A DNA stretch of 64,000 nt. It comes from Oricola thermophila (GTDB lineage Bacteria > Pseudomonadota > Alphaproteobacteria > Rhizobiales > Rhizobiaceae). Below are positions 7,292 through 18,154 of this stretch, piece by piece; positions within the stretch are counted from its first letter, which is position 1, and each line of letters begins with the position of its first letter. The notes beneath the pieces are model-generated. The model was not told where the DNA came from and searched no databases. It was given only the letters and a program-made list of their open reading frames with translations. The position numbers and the translations under genes are program-made. Location of the stretch: the NCBI RefSeq assembly GCF_013358405.1, contig NZ_CP054836.1, positions 3,820,001 through 3,884,000 of the forward strand, written 5' to 3'.

Positions 7292-8925
7292 GCCCTCCCC
7301 GTTGCGGTGCGGATCGCGGCCTTGACCTCCGCCTCGTCGAAAGACTGCCAGCGGGCCGCGACGTGCTGGTCCGGCCTGATCAGATAGACGGCGGACCGGG
7401 CCTCGCCGAGATAGCGCGCGGCCAGGCCGCCATCGGAATCATCGGCGGATGAAAGCCGCAGCGCCTCCGCCACGACGCCGCCATCCCCGATGCTGTCGGG
7501 AATATCCGCGTCGATGGCGAGCAGATGGAAGCGGTTCCCGAGCAAATCAAGCAGGAAGCCGGAGTCGAGCGGTGCGTCCGGGCAGGGGGCGCCGGGCCGC
7601 GTGCGCGCGGGGCCGCCTTCCAGCCTGTCCGGGCCGTTGAGCGGCGAACCGTCATAGACGCAGGGCACGGACAGGCGTCCGGAATTGACCAGCGGACGCG
7701 CGAACTCGTAGCGCTCGGAAAGGTCCAGCACCGCGTCGCGGAAAATGCGGCTGATCTCCGATTTCGGCGTGATGAAATCGGTCGAGCGCGTGGAATTGAG
7801 GATGTTCTCGTCCGCGCCGTGGATCCGTTCGTGATCATAGGAGTCGAGCAGGCTTTCCGGCGCCAAGCCGTCCATCACCAGCTTCAGCTTCCAGCACAGG
7901 TTGTCGGTGTCCTGCAGGCCGGAATTGGCGCCGCGCGCGCCGAAGGGCGACACCTGGTGCGCGGAATCGCCGGCAAAGATCACATGGCCGTGCCGGAACT
8001 TTTCCATGCGGCGGCACTGGAAGGTGTAGATGGACACCCATTCGAGCTCGAACTTCACGTCTTCGCCAAGCATGGCCTTGAGGCGCGGGATGACGTTCTC
8101 GGGCTTCTTTTCCTCCTCCTTGTCGATATCCCAGCCGAGCTGCAGGTCGATGCGCCAGACATTGTCGGGCTGCCTGTGCAGAAGTGCCGACTGGCCGCGG
8201 TTGAAGGGCGGATCGAACCAGAACCAGCGCTCAGTCGGGAAATCGGCCTCCATGACGACGTCGGCGATCAGGAAATTGTCCTCGAAGACGCGGCCGACAA
8301 AATCGAGCCCCATCATGGAGCGGATCGGCGAGCCGGCGCCATCGCAGGCGATCAGCCAGTCGGCCGAGATGGCGTAGGGGCCATCGGGCGTGTCCACGGT
8401 CAGCGCGACGCCGCCTTCCTTTTCCTCGACGGAGACGACCTTGTTGCGGCCGCGCAGCTCGACGGGCTTTCCCTCCCGCTGCAACTCGCGGATCCGTTCA
8501 ACGAGATACTGTTCAAAATAGTATTGCTGCAGGTTGATGAAGGCCGGGCGGCGGTGTCCCGACTCAGGCAGAAGGTTGAATTCGTAGACCTGGCGGTCGT
8601 CGAAGAACACCTTGCCGATGTTCCACTCAACGCCCTTGTCGACCATCGGCTGGCCGCAGCCGAGCCGGTCCAGAATTTCCAGCGGGCGCTTGGCGTAGCA
8701 GACCGCGCGCGAGCCCCAGGAGACCTTGTCATTGTCGTCGAGCACGACGACCGGCACGTCCATCTGGGCGAGGTCTATGGCGGCGGCAAGGCCGATGGGG
8801 CCGGCGCCGACCACGACGACCGGATGATGTGCCGAGGCGCCCGGTTCCTGGTCCGCCGTGCGCCGATAGGGATAAAGCGGCGTCTCGAATATCTTCTTGC
8901 CGCCGGTTTCGACTGCCTGGTCCAC
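7288..8925 (-). CDS. FAD-dependent aromatic-ring monooxygenase (PheA/TfdB/MhpA class)
   Basis: A 545-residue group A flavoprotein hydroxylase. The FAD/NAD(P)H motifs are visible: GxGxxG at 40-45 (VVGAGPIG), the DG motif near 195 (ACDGAGSP) and the GD motif at 319-320 (FAGDSAHQVSP). The C-terminal thioredoxin-like region ends at VYLIRPDQHVAARW, as in phenol-hydroxylase relatives. A GTG at 8925 is chosen as start because GGGAGGAG precedes it and longer frames enter the MBL-fold gene. Third gene of a leftward operon with an FAH hydrolase and an MBL-fold protein. The substrate is unknown; a phenolic acid is likely, and no hpaBC-type 4-hydroxyphenylacetate hydroxylase is present in the window. Confidence 0.85.
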   Translation of the reverse strand: MDQAVETGGKKIFETPLYPYRRTADQEPGASAHHPVVVVGAGPIGLAAAIDLAQMDVPVVVLDDNDKVSWGSRAVCYAKRPLEILDRLGCGQPMVDKGVEWNIGKVFFDDRQVYEFNLLPESGHRRPAFINLQQYYFEQYLVERIRELQREGKPVELRGRNKVVSVEEKEGGVALTVDTPDGPYAISADWLIACDGAGSPIRSMMGLDFVGRVFEDNFLIADVVMEADFPTERWFWFDPPFNRGQSALLHRQPDNVWRIDLQLGWDIDKEEEKKPENVIPRLKAMLGEDVKFELEWVSIYTFQCRRMEKFRHGHVIFAGDSAHQVSPFGARGANSGLQDTDNLCWKLKLVMDGLAPESLLDSYDHERIHGADENILNSTRSTDFITPKSEISRIFRDAVLDLSERYEFARPLVNSGRLSVPCVYDGSPLNGPDRLEGGPARTRPGAPCPDAPLDSGFLLDLLGNRFHLLAIDADIPDSIGDGGVVAEALRLSSADDSDGGLAARYLGEARSAVYLIRPDQHVAARWQSFDEAEVKAAIRTATGRA

Positions 8926-8960
8926 CTTCGCTCCTCCCGTGGTGCTTCCTCTCGTCGGCC

Positions 8961-9920
8961 TCAGCCCTGCAGGGCCTCCCACATCTCGCGGTCGCGCTGT
9001 GCCGTCCAGACGCGCGGCGTGTCGATGTCCAGCGCCTCGTCATAGGCACGGCTGACATTGAATGGCAGGCAATGCTCGTAGATGGCGTAGTCGGAGAATT
9101 TCGGATCACACTCGGCGCGGCAGGCGTCCCAGGCCTCCTTCAGGGAACCGCCCTTCCTGGCCACGCGCGCCACCGGATCGTAGGTGGAGGTGACGAAGTC
9201 CGTCGTCAGGTCGAGCGCCGCATTGACCATGTCCCTGCCGACAAGCGCGTCGCCGCGGCCGGGCGCGATGGCGTCCACGTCAAAGGCGCGGATCTTCTCG
9301 ATGGTCTTCGGCCAGTCGCCGAAATGACCGTCGCCGCAATAGCAGGCGGAGTGGTATTCGACGATGTCTCCGGTGAACATGACGTTTTCGTCGGGCACGT
9401 GGATGACGATGTCGCCGGCTGTGTGCGCCCGGCCGAGGAACATCAGGTCGACGCGCCGCTTGCCGAGATAGACGCTCATCCTGTCGGTGAAGGTCGTGGT
9501 CGGCCAGGTCAGGGGCGGTACGTCGGCGATGTTCTCATAGCCCTTGAACAGGCGCGGGAAGCGCATGAATTCGGACTCGCGGTCCTCGGCACCGCGTTCG
9601 GCAACCATGGAACGGGCCTTCTCGCTCATGACGATGGTCGGCGCGTTGTAGGCGGACGCGCCGAGAACGCGGACGGCGTGATAATGGGTCAGCGCGAGAT
9701 GGGTAATCGGCTTGTCCGTGACGGAACGTACCTTCTCGATCACCTTGTTCGCCAGTTCCGGCGTGGCCTGCGCCTCGACAATCATGACGGAATCGTCGCC
9801 GATGATGACGCCGGTGTTCGGATCGCCCTCGGCGGTGAACGCCCAGAGATCGCGGCCGATTTCGGTGAAGGATATCTTCTTCTCGGCGAGATCGCCGGCG
9901 GAAGCGAATTGCTTGGCCAT
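8961..9920 (-). CDS. MBL-fold hydrolase-like protein with altered metal site
   Basis: A 319-residue metallo-beta-lactamase-fold protein. The usual HxHxDH motif reads His79-Tyr-His81-Ala-Val83-Arg84, so the Asp and third His that bind the second metal are replaced. Downstream ligands remain: His166 (GRAHTAGD) and Asp185 (FTGDIVEY). It may hold a single metal or have lost hydrolase activity. Its ATG shares one base with the FAH gene stop (TGATG) and the FAD monooxygenase follows by 35 nt. Substrate unknown; an ester or lactone in the same catabolic route is a guess. Confidence 0.8.
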   Translation of the reverse strand: MAKQFASAGDLAEKKISFTEIGRDLWAFTAEGDPNTGVIIGDDSVMIVEAQATPELANKVIEKVRSVTDKPITHLALTHYHAVRVLGASAYNAPTIVMSEKARSMVAERGAEDRESEFMRFPRLFKGYENIADVPPLTWPTTTFTDRMSVYLGKRRVDLMFLGRAHTAGDIVIHVPDENVMFTGDIVEYHSACYCGDGHFGDWPKTIEKIRAFDVDAIAPGRGDALVGRDMVNAALDLTTDFVTSTYDPVARVARKGGSLKEAWDACRAECDPKFSDYAIYEHCLPFNVSRAYDEALDIDTPRVWTAQRDREMWEALQG

Positions 9921-10942
9921 CAGTCGGTTCCTTCGTATTTCTCGACGGTCTGCTCGATGGCGCCGAAGATCGAGTGTCCCTCGGCGTCCTTCATCTCGAT
10001 GCGAACGGTATCGCCGAACCGCATGAATGGCGTTTTCGGCGCACCGTCGCGAATGGTCTCAATCATGCGCACCTCAGCCAGGCAGGAATAGCCCAGCCCG
10101 CCATCGGCGACCGGCTTGCCGGGGTTGCCGTCGGCATCCTTGTTGGACACGGTACCGGAACCGATGATGGCACCGGCGCCGAGCGGCCTCGTTTTCGCGG
10201 CATGGGCGACCAGCGTCGGGAAATCGAACGTCATGTCGATGCCGGCATTGGCGCGGCCGAGCGGCTCGCCGTTGAGATCCACGCAGAGCGGCAGATGCAC
10301 CTTGCCGCCGTCCCATGCGTCACCCAGCTCGTCCGGCGTGACTGCGACCGGCGAGAAGGCCGAGGACGGCTTGGACTGGAAGAAGCCGAACCCCTTGGCG
10401 AGTTCCGCGGGGATCAGGCCGCGCAGGGAGACGTCGTTGACCAGCATGACGAGGCGAATGGCGTCTTTCGCCCTCGCCGGCGAGGCACCCATGGGCACGT
10501 CGTCGACGATGACGGCAACCTCGCCCTCCATGTCGATGCCCCAGGCCTCGTCGGCCATGCGGATCGGCGCGCGCGGGGCGAGAAACGTGTCGGAGCCGCC
10601 CTGATACATCAACGGGTCGGTCCAGAAGGAGGCCGGCAACTCGGCGCCGCGCGCCTTGCGCACCAGCTCGACGTGGTTGACATAGGCGGAGCCGTCCGCC
10701 CACTGGTACGCACGTGGCAGCGGCGATAGCGCGTCATGCTCGTGGAAGCGCTCGGTCGGCACCGCGTCCTTCAGAAGGCCCTCGGAGAGCGCTTCCAGCT
10801 TCGGCGCAACTTCATTCCAGTTGTCGAGAGCAGCCTGCAGGGTCGGTGCGACGGAGGTCGCATCCGTGCAGCGCGTCAGGTCGCGCGATACGACGACCAG
10901 CCTGCCGTCACGTGTACCGTTGTCGAGGGTCGCGAGTTTCAT
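9920..10942 (-). CDS. Fumarylacetoacetate hydrolase-family enzyme
   Basis: A 340-residue FAH-fold protein beginning MKLATL, with the metal-binding pair Glu139/Glu141 (DMEGEVAV) and the LVNDVSLRG segment. Length and N-terminus fit bacterial fumarylacetoacetate hydrolases of homogentisate-type routes rather than the 287-residue hpaG enzyme. It heads the operon FAH - MBL - FAD monooxygenase - DUF2783. No homogentisate dioxygenase or maleylacetoacetate isomerase is in the window, so the pathway cannot be fixed. Confidence 0.82.
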   Translation of the reverse strand: MKLATLDNGTRDGRLVVVSRDLTRCTDATSVAPTLQAALDNWNEVAPKLEALSEGLLKDAVPTERFHEHDALSPLPRAYQWADGSAYVNHVELVRKARGAELPASFWTDPLMYQGGSDTFLAPRAPIRMADEAWGIDMEGEVAVIVDDVPMGASPARAKDAIRLVMLVNDVSLRGLIPAELAKGFGFFQSKPSSAFSPVAVTPDELGDAWDGGKVHLPLCVDLNGEPLGRANAGIDMTFDFPTLVAHAAKTRPLGAGAIIGSGTVSNKDADGNPGKPVADGGLGYSCLAEVRMIETIRDGAPKTPFMRFGDTVRIEMKDAEGHSIFGAIEQTVEKYEGTD

Positions 10943-11129
10943 CGTTCCGTCCTTGTCGTCGTCGGCGGTGCGGTCTGCGTGCGGGGGAGGAGGGTACGAT
11001 CACATGCCGCCGTCGCCCATCCTCCCGTATAAGGGGCGGTCGCATCGCAATCGGTCCGTTCGTAATGGTTGCGATTGTAACTAACAACAAATTTTTTCCG
11101 AAACGGACGACGGATGATGGCGCGGGCGC
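10943..11129. promoter_or_regulatory. Intergenic region upstream of the FAH operon
   Basis: This 187-bp gap separates ureD from the FAH-headed operon. It contains inverted 7-bp arms (ATCGCAA at 11044-11050 and TTGCGAT at 11069-11075) and an AT-rich patch near 11078-11098. It probably holds the operon's promoter and an operator, but no clear -35/-10 pair was identified. Confidence 0.35.
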
Positions 11130-11972
11130 CTACAAGGACCATGTTCTCGGCAGCGGCCGACCGTCGAGAAACAGGGAAAGCAGCGGGAGAAGACGCTTGC
11201 GCAGGGCATGGCTCGTCGGCGCGGCGGCGCGAACGACGATCCTGCCGCCGGCGCCTTCGCCGATTCGGCTGATTCCCGCGGCGGTGCCGTCCAGCAGGTC
11301 GCGGGCCTTCGCCACGGCCAGGTCAAGGCGTTCCGCGTCGTCCCCGGTCGCAACGACCAGCGTCGCCGCGACCCGGTTCCCGCCCAGCACGGCGGCAGCC
11401 GTTACGCAGGGTTCCCCCTCCGGGTCGATACGGAAATCCTCGGCATGGACAAGCGCTCCGGCGCGGCGGATGCGCCAGCGGTCACGGTACAGGCCGGAGG
11501 CAACGGTCTCGCCCATCGCCTCGCGACCGAGAATCAGGGTTTCCAGGCCGACGAAGCGCGCATCATCCGCGAGGTCGACCTCGAGGGCACGGACGAAGCG
11601 GCCGCCGTCGAATAGGATCGTCTCCTGCGGCAGCCAGAACAGCGTGGCGCCGGACTCGACCCGGATTGCCGTGTTCTGCCGGCCGGTATCGCCGGCGCTC
11701 CGATAGATGCGCTCGCAGGCCTGGGTGGAAATGATCGCGTTGGTGCCCGGACCAGACTCGATCGTCCAGGACAGGGTGTCCCCACCGGTGACGCCTCCGG
11801 ACGTGTTGATGAGAACGGCTTCCAGCGCATCGGTATGCGTTCCCGGTACCCGGATCTTCGCATTTCCCGACTGGTGAAGCCGGTCGATACGCGTGCGCCC
11901 GGCCGCGCGCTTAACGGCAAGCGTACCCTTGCCGTGAGAGCGCTGCATGTGCGTGGCGGCGATCCCGGTCAT
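11130..11972 (-). CDS. ureD: UreD-type urease accessory protein, isolated
   Basis: A 280-residue UreD/UreH family protein, recognised by [12 protein letters not shown] near residues 52-63, [11 protein letters not shown], and [13 protein letters not shown]. UreD scaffolds nickel delivery by UreF and UreG to apo-urease. In most bacteria it heads the urease operon, but here the next gene in the same direction is an unrelated FAH hydrolase and no ureABC or ureEFG is in the window. It overlaps trhO by 4 nt upstream. Structural urease genes may lie elsewhere, or the protein may have been recruited to another job. Confidence 0.88.
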   Translation of the reverse strand: MTGIAATHMQRSHGKGTLAVKRAAGRTRIDRLHQSGNAKIRVPGTHTDALEAVLINTSGGVTGGDTLSWTIESGPGTNAIISTQACERIYRSAGDTGRQNTAIRVESGATLFWLPQETILFDGGRFVRALEVDLADDARFVGLETLILGREAMGETVASGLYRDRWRIRRAGALVHAEDFRIDPEGEPCVTAAAVLGGNRVAATLVVATGDDAERLDLAVAKARDLLDGTAAGISRIGEGAGGRIVVRAAAPTSHALRKRLLPLLSLFLDGRPLPRTWSL

Positions 11973-12889
11973 TCACTGCCGAGGTGCCGCTGGCCGCGCA
12001 TCCGCGCCAGCTCGATCTGGCGCTGTCGCTCGGCGTAGCGGGCGCGGTCCTCCGCGGTACGCTTCTCGTAGCAATGAGGGCAGGAGATGCCCTCGACATA
12101 TTTCGCGGATCGGGTCTCCTCGGGCGTCAGGGGATGCCGGCAGGCGCGGCACAGAACGTAGTTTTCCGGCTTCAGGCCGTGGCCGACGGCTACACGTTCG
12201 TCGAAGACGAAACAGGCGCCTCGCCACTTGCTTTCCTCCTCAGGCACTTCCTCCAGGTATTTCAGGATGCCGCCCTTGAGGTGATAGACCTCTTCGAAGC
12301 CGAGTGTCTTGACGAAGGCAGTCGCCTTCTCACAGCGGATGCCGCCGGTGCAGAACATGGCGATCTTCCTGCCCTTCAGCTCGTTGTCGTGGCGACGCAC
12401 CCAGTCAGGAAACTCGCGGAACGTGCTGGTATGGGGGTCGACCGCGTTCTCGAAGGTGCCAATGGCGTATTCATAGTCGTTTCGGGTGTCGATGACGACT
12501 GTGTCAGGGTCGGCTATGAGGTCGTTCCATTCGCGCGGCTCGACATAGGTGCCGACGATCTGCGTCGGGTCCGTGTCGGGCACGCCCATGGTCACGATTT
12601 CCTTCTTCAAACGCACCTTCATGCGCAGGAATGGGGCCTTCTCCGCCCAGCTTTCCTTGTGTTCCAGGCCCGCGAATTCGGGCTGGGCGTGAAGAAACTC
12701 GAGAAGGCGGTCGATACCCTCTCGCGAACCGGCGACCGTTCCGTTGATGCCCTCGCTTGCCAGCAGCAGCGTGCCTTTCAGCCCGGCTTCGCGGCAAACC
12801 GCCTCAAGCTCCGGCCGGAATTCGCGGAAGCGGTCGAACTTCGCGAAGTGATAGAGCGCGGCAACGATATATGGCGGGTTCCTGTGCAT
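11969..12889 (-). CDS. trhO: TrhO, tRNA uridine-34 hydroxylase (rhodanese family)
   Basis: A 306-residue YceA/TrhO protein that installs 5-hydroxyuridine at tRNA position 34, an oxygen-dependent step toward cmo5U/mo5U. It has an N-terminal ferredoxin-like domain, a rhodanese domain with catalytic Cys180 ([11 protein letters not shown]) and a Cys-rich C-terminal part (CRACRHP, CPHCYEK) that could bind metal. The start at [12 protein letters not shown] is chosen because the upstream extension lacks family character. It overlaps the ureD start by 4 nt. Confidence 0.93.
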   Translation of the reverse strand: MHRNPPYIVAALYHFAKFDRFREFRPELEAVCREAGLKGTLLLASEGINGTVAGSREGIDRLLEFLHAQPEFAGLEHKESWAEKAPFLRMKVRLKKEIVTMGVPDTDPTQIVGTYVEPREWNDLIADPDTVVIDTRNDYEYAIGTFENAVDPHTSTFREFPDWVRRHDNELKGRKIAMFCTGGIRCEKATAFVKTLGFEEVYHLKGGILKYLEEVPEEESKWRGACFVFDERVAVGHGLKPENYVLCRACRHPLTPEETRSAKYVEGISCPHCYEKRTAEDRARYAERQRQIELARMRGQRHLGSE

Positions 12890-12974
12890 GACCTTCCGGT
12901 TACTGCCGAACGGATATCGAGGCAAGGGGCGGTCGCCGCGAACGCCAGCGCGAAACCGGCAGTCACGAATGGAT

Positions 12975-12988
12975 TTACCGGCCGGTAA
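12975..12988. promoter_or_regulatory. Perfect 14-bp palindrome between divergent genes
   Basis: TTACCGGCCGGTAA is a perfect palindrome about 86 bp upstream of trhO and 103 bp upstream of the diguanylate cyclase. Looser ACCGG/CCGGT repeats follow at 13000-13019. It looks like a dimeric regulator site, but no cognate regulator is adjacent. Confidence 0.45.
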
Positions 12989-13090
12989 CCATGGCACCTA
13001 ACCGGATGGTAGGCCGGTTCTGCTATTCCCGGTTGCATCCGGACCGTCGCCAAATCAACCGCCGGTCTGTGGGGATCGGGGGATCAATCG

Positions 13091-14239
13091 TTGGACACGA
13101 CGACGCTATTCCTGGCCATCGCATTGATTCTCGTGGTCATGGCGACCGCGTTTCATGTCGCCGGGCGCGGCCGGAGAGACCAGCCGTACTGGGGCACGTG
13201 GACGGTTGCCAATCTCGTGCTGGCGGCAGCGCTGACAGCCTATGTCTTTCTCGACGACCTGCCGCGGTTCTTCATGGCAACCGTGCCGAACGGCCTGCTG
13301 GTGCTGGGATTCGGAATGCGCTGGCTGGCTGCACGCCAGTTCGGCGGGCGCGATACTCGGAACTGGATGGTCTGGGGCCCGTGCGCGCTGTTCGTGGGCC
13401 TGTGCGCCATTCCGGCCGTGGCGGGCTCCTATTCCGCGGTCTACACGATCGTCAACGTGATCCTCTGCGCGACTGCCTTCGCGACAGCGGCCGAGTTCTG
13501 GCGGGACCGCGCCGACCGGCTGCCTTCGCGGATCGGCCTCGTTTTCGCGTACGGAATCATGGGCGCCTCATTCGCGGTCCGCGTGGGGCAGGGATTGTTC
13601 GCGGCAGGCGACATCGTGCGCTACCTGCCCGAGGACACCTTGCTGGAAATTCACCTGGTGGTAGGCGTCCTGCACGCGGTCGGCGCCGGCGCCTTCGCCC
13701 TGTCGCTTGCCTATGAACGGGGTAACCTGGAATTGCGCCATGCCGCCGACCACGACGCGCTGACCGGGCTGTTGAACCGCGGCGCTTTCGAAGCGCGGCT
13801 GCGCCGGCGGCTCGAACATGGTTGCGGCAATTTCGCGCTTGCGGTGTTCGACGTGGACCATTTCAAGGGCATCAATGACACCTATGGTCACGCGGCGGGT
13901 GACGAGGCGCTCAGGACATGCGCGCAGGTGTGCCGTTCGATCGTGCGTGACGGTGACATGGTTGCGCGGATCGGCGGGGAGGAATTCGCGGTCCTGCTGG
14001 ACGGCCTGTCGGCGAACGAGGCGCGGGCAACCGTGGAACGGATCCGCCGGACGATGAAGGCGACCATCATCTCTGCCGGCGAGCGTCGCTTCCGGATATC
14101 GATCAGCGCCGGCATCCATCACGTCGGTGCCGGGAGCCGGGATTTCGACGCGCTGATGCGCGTCGCGGACGAGGGGCTCTATGCCGCCAAGAACGGCGGG
14201 CGCGACAGGATCGAAGAAGCGGCCGCGATGTCGGCCTGA
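13091..14239 (+). CDS. Membrane-bound diguanylate cyclase (GGDEF)
   Basis: A 382-residue protein with six or seven hydrophobic segments in the first 200 residues, then one GGDEF domain (about 215-375). The catalytic motif is GGEEF (ARIGGEEFAVLL). A canonical RxxD inhibitory site, Arg-Asp-Gly-Asp, lies exactly five residues before it, so the enzyme should make c-di-GMP and be feedback inhibited. The start is a TTG at 13091 with a GGGGG-rich ribosome site upstream. It appears monocistronic. Confidence 0.88.
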   Translation: MDTTTLFLAIALILVVMATAFHVAGRGRRDQPYWGTWTVANLVLAAALTAYVFLDDLPRFFMATVPNGLLVLGFGMRWLAARQFGGRDTRNWMVWGPCALFVGLCAIPAVAGSYSAVYTIVNVILCATAFATAAEFWRDRADRLPSRIGLVFAYGIMGASFAVRVGQGLFAAGDIVRYLPEDTLLEIHLVVGVLHAVGAGAFALSLAYERGNLELRHAADHDALTGLLNRGAFEARLRRRLEHGCGNFALAVFDVDHFKGINDTYGHAAGDEALRTCAQVCRSIVRDGDMVARIGGEEFAVLLDGLSANEARATVERIRRTMKATIISAGERRFRISISAGIHHVGAGSRDFDALMRVADEGLYAAKNGGRDRIEEAAAMSA

Positions 14240-14323
14240 TCGCCCGCACGGGGCGGAAAACTTATCCAACGGCGCGAAAGCCGGCGCACAATTGCCGCAG
14301 CGAAACCTTCTGCGGGATTGGCC

Positions 14324-15241
14324 ATGTTCTCGAAAGAAATCATATCGGAAATCGAGGCGGCCGCACGGGATGTCGGAGCGGAGCCGGCGGCCCTGCTGGC
14401 CGTGATCGAAGTGGAATCGGGCGGTCGGGCATTTGCCGAGATCGACGGTCGCAAGGAGCCCCTGATCCGCTTCGAGGGGCACTGGTTCGATCGTCTCCTG
14501 GACGGCAGGAAACGCGCCCGGGCGCGCGCGTTGGGGCTGGCATCGCCAAGGGCGGGTGTGGTGAGGAACCCGGCCTCGCAGGCGGAGCGCTGGCGCCTGC
14601 TCGCGGAAGCCATGAAGGTCGATCGCCCGGCGGCGCTGCAATCGACATCGTGGGGCATGGGCCAGGTGATGGGATTTCACTGGAAAGCGCTGGGGTACGC
14701 CTCGATCGAGGAACTTGTCGCCGAAGCCCGGTCCGGCCCGGCGGGACAGGTACGCCTGATGGTGCGGTTCATGCAGGCGAACGGACTGATCGACGCTTTG
14801 AAAGCGCGGGACTGGGCCGCATTCGCGCGTGCCTATAACGGACCGCGCTACAGGGTGCACCGCTACGACAGCCGGATCGCCGCCGCCTACCGGCGCCACA
14901 GGCGACTGCTGGACAGCGGCAGGCCCGGGCCGGCCGGTCTCGTGCGCGGCGACCGCGGGGAGGCGGTCCGGAAACTGCAGCGGATGCTGACGGCGGCGGG
15001 CTATCCGCTTGCGCAGGACGGGCAGTACGGTCCGGAAACCGAGCGGGCGGTCAGACGGTTCCAGGCCGATCACGGACTCGATCCGAGCGGATCGGCAGGG
15101 ACGAGGACCATGGACGAACTGCGGCGCGCATCGCGAAGCGGGGCATTTTTTCGCAACTTGTCATACCTGTACCGTCTTTTGCGGGCTATGTTGCCGGGTG
15201 CCGCCCGGAAATCCGACACATGGTCTGGACGGCTTCGCTAA
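14324..15241 (+). CDS. N-acetylmuramidase with C-terminal peptidoglycan-binding domain
   Basis: A 305-residue protein with an N-terminal muramidase domain of the DUF3380/PF11860 type (residues about 5-190; catalytic Glu probably in IEVESGG, then TSWGMGQVMG). A PG_binding_1 repeat follows at about 205-265 (VRKLQRML...YGPETERAVRRFQ). No signal peptide is evident, as in phage endolysins, yet no phage genes surround it. A TTG at 14318 is an alternative start, but the ATG at 14324 is better spaced from GGGA. It could be a domesticated endolysin or a cell-wall enzyme released by another route. Confidence 0.85.
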   Translation: MFSKEIISEIEAAARDVGAEPAALLAVIEVESGGRAFAEIDGRKEPLIRFEGHWFDRLLDGRKRARARALGLASPRAGVVRNPASQAERWRLLAEAMKVDRPAALQSTSWGMGQVMGFHWKALGYASIEELVAEARSGPAGQVRLMVRFMQANGLIDALKARDWAAFARAYNGPRYRVHRYDSRIAAAYRRHRRLLDSGRPGPAGLVRGDRGEAVRKLQRMLTAAGYPLAQDGQYGPETERAVRRFQADHGLDPSGSAGTRTMDELRRASRSGAFFRNLSYLYRLLRAMLPGAARKSDTWSGRLR

Positions 15242-15282
15242 ACCGATTTAAGTGCACGGCAGAACGCCACAAGGACTTCGAC

Positions 15283-15918
15283 ATGCCGCAAAATACCGAT
15301 GCATTGCTTCCCATCATGACCGGTCAGCCGGTCATACCAGTCATCGTGCTCGATGACGCGAAGGACGCGGTGCCGCTGGCGAAGGCGCTGGTGGCCGGCG
15401 GACTGCCCGCGATCGAGATCACGCTCAGGACCGATGCCGCACTGGAATCGATCCGTCGCGTGGCGGACGAGGTTCCGGAGGCGCTGGTCGGTGCCGGCAC
15501 CATCCTCAACGGCACGCAGTTCGACCAGGCGGTCGATGCAGGCGCAAAATTCGTGGTCAGTCCCGGCCTGACGCCGGAACTGGTGGACGCCGCAGAGGGA
15601 AGCCCGGTGCCGCTGTTGCCCGGCGCGGTGACGTCGAGCGAGATCATGGCGGCACTGGAGGACGGCTATTCACTGCTGAAGTTCTTCCCGGCCGAACAGG
15701 CGGGCGGGGCGGCCTATCTGAAATCGCTGTCGTCGCCTTTCGGCGGCGTGAGGTTCTGCCCGACCGGCGGGGTCTCGGCGAAAAACGCGGACGAATACCT
15801 GGCGCTACCGAATGTGCTCTGCGTCGGGGGGTCCTGGGTGGCGCCGAAGGATGCTGTCACATCCGGCGACTGGGACCGGATTGCCGCACTCGCCGGGGAA
15901 GCCGCATCGCTGAAATAG
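15283..15918 (+). CDS. eda: Eda, KDPG/KHG aldolase
   Basis: A class I aldolase of the Entner-Doudoroff pathway that cleaves 2-keto-3-deoxy-6-phosphogluconate to pyruvate and glyceraldehyde 3-phosphate. The 211-residue TIM barrel shows the Schiff-base Lys133 (LLKFFPAE) and the catalytic Glu45 (AIEITLRT). The start at MPQNTDALLP gives family length. Monocistronic, with a bidirectional terminator immediately downstream. No edd or zwf is in the window. Confidence 0.93.
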   Translation: MPQNTDALLPIMTGQPVIPVIVLDDAKDAVPLAKALVAGGLPAIEITLRTDAALESIRRVADEVPEALVGAGTILNGTQFDQAVDAGAKFVVSPGLTPELVDAAEGSPVPLLPGAVTSSEIMAALEDGYSLLKFFPAEQAGGAAYLKSLSSPFGGVRFCPTGGVSAKNADEYLALPNVLCVGGSWVAPKDAVTSGDWDRIAALAGEAASLK

Positions 15919-15942
15919 CCGGGGCCCGGCAGGGGAAAGAAA

Positions 15943-15979
15943 AAGCCCGGGGCGGCGAGCCGTCCCGGGCTTCCTTTTG
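15943..15979. terminator. Bidirectional terminator between eda and the TRAP binding protein
   Basis: Perfect 9-bp arms (AAGCCCGGG and CCCGGGCTT, 15943-15972) lie between convergent genes. CCTTTTG follows on the + strand and CTTTTTCTTT on the minus strand, so it can serve both. Confidence 0.75.
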
Positions 15980-15996
15980 CATTGTCTTGCCAGTGC

Positions 15997-18137
<2,141 letters not shown>

Positions 18138-18154
18138 GAAAGCGCTGGCGCGCG

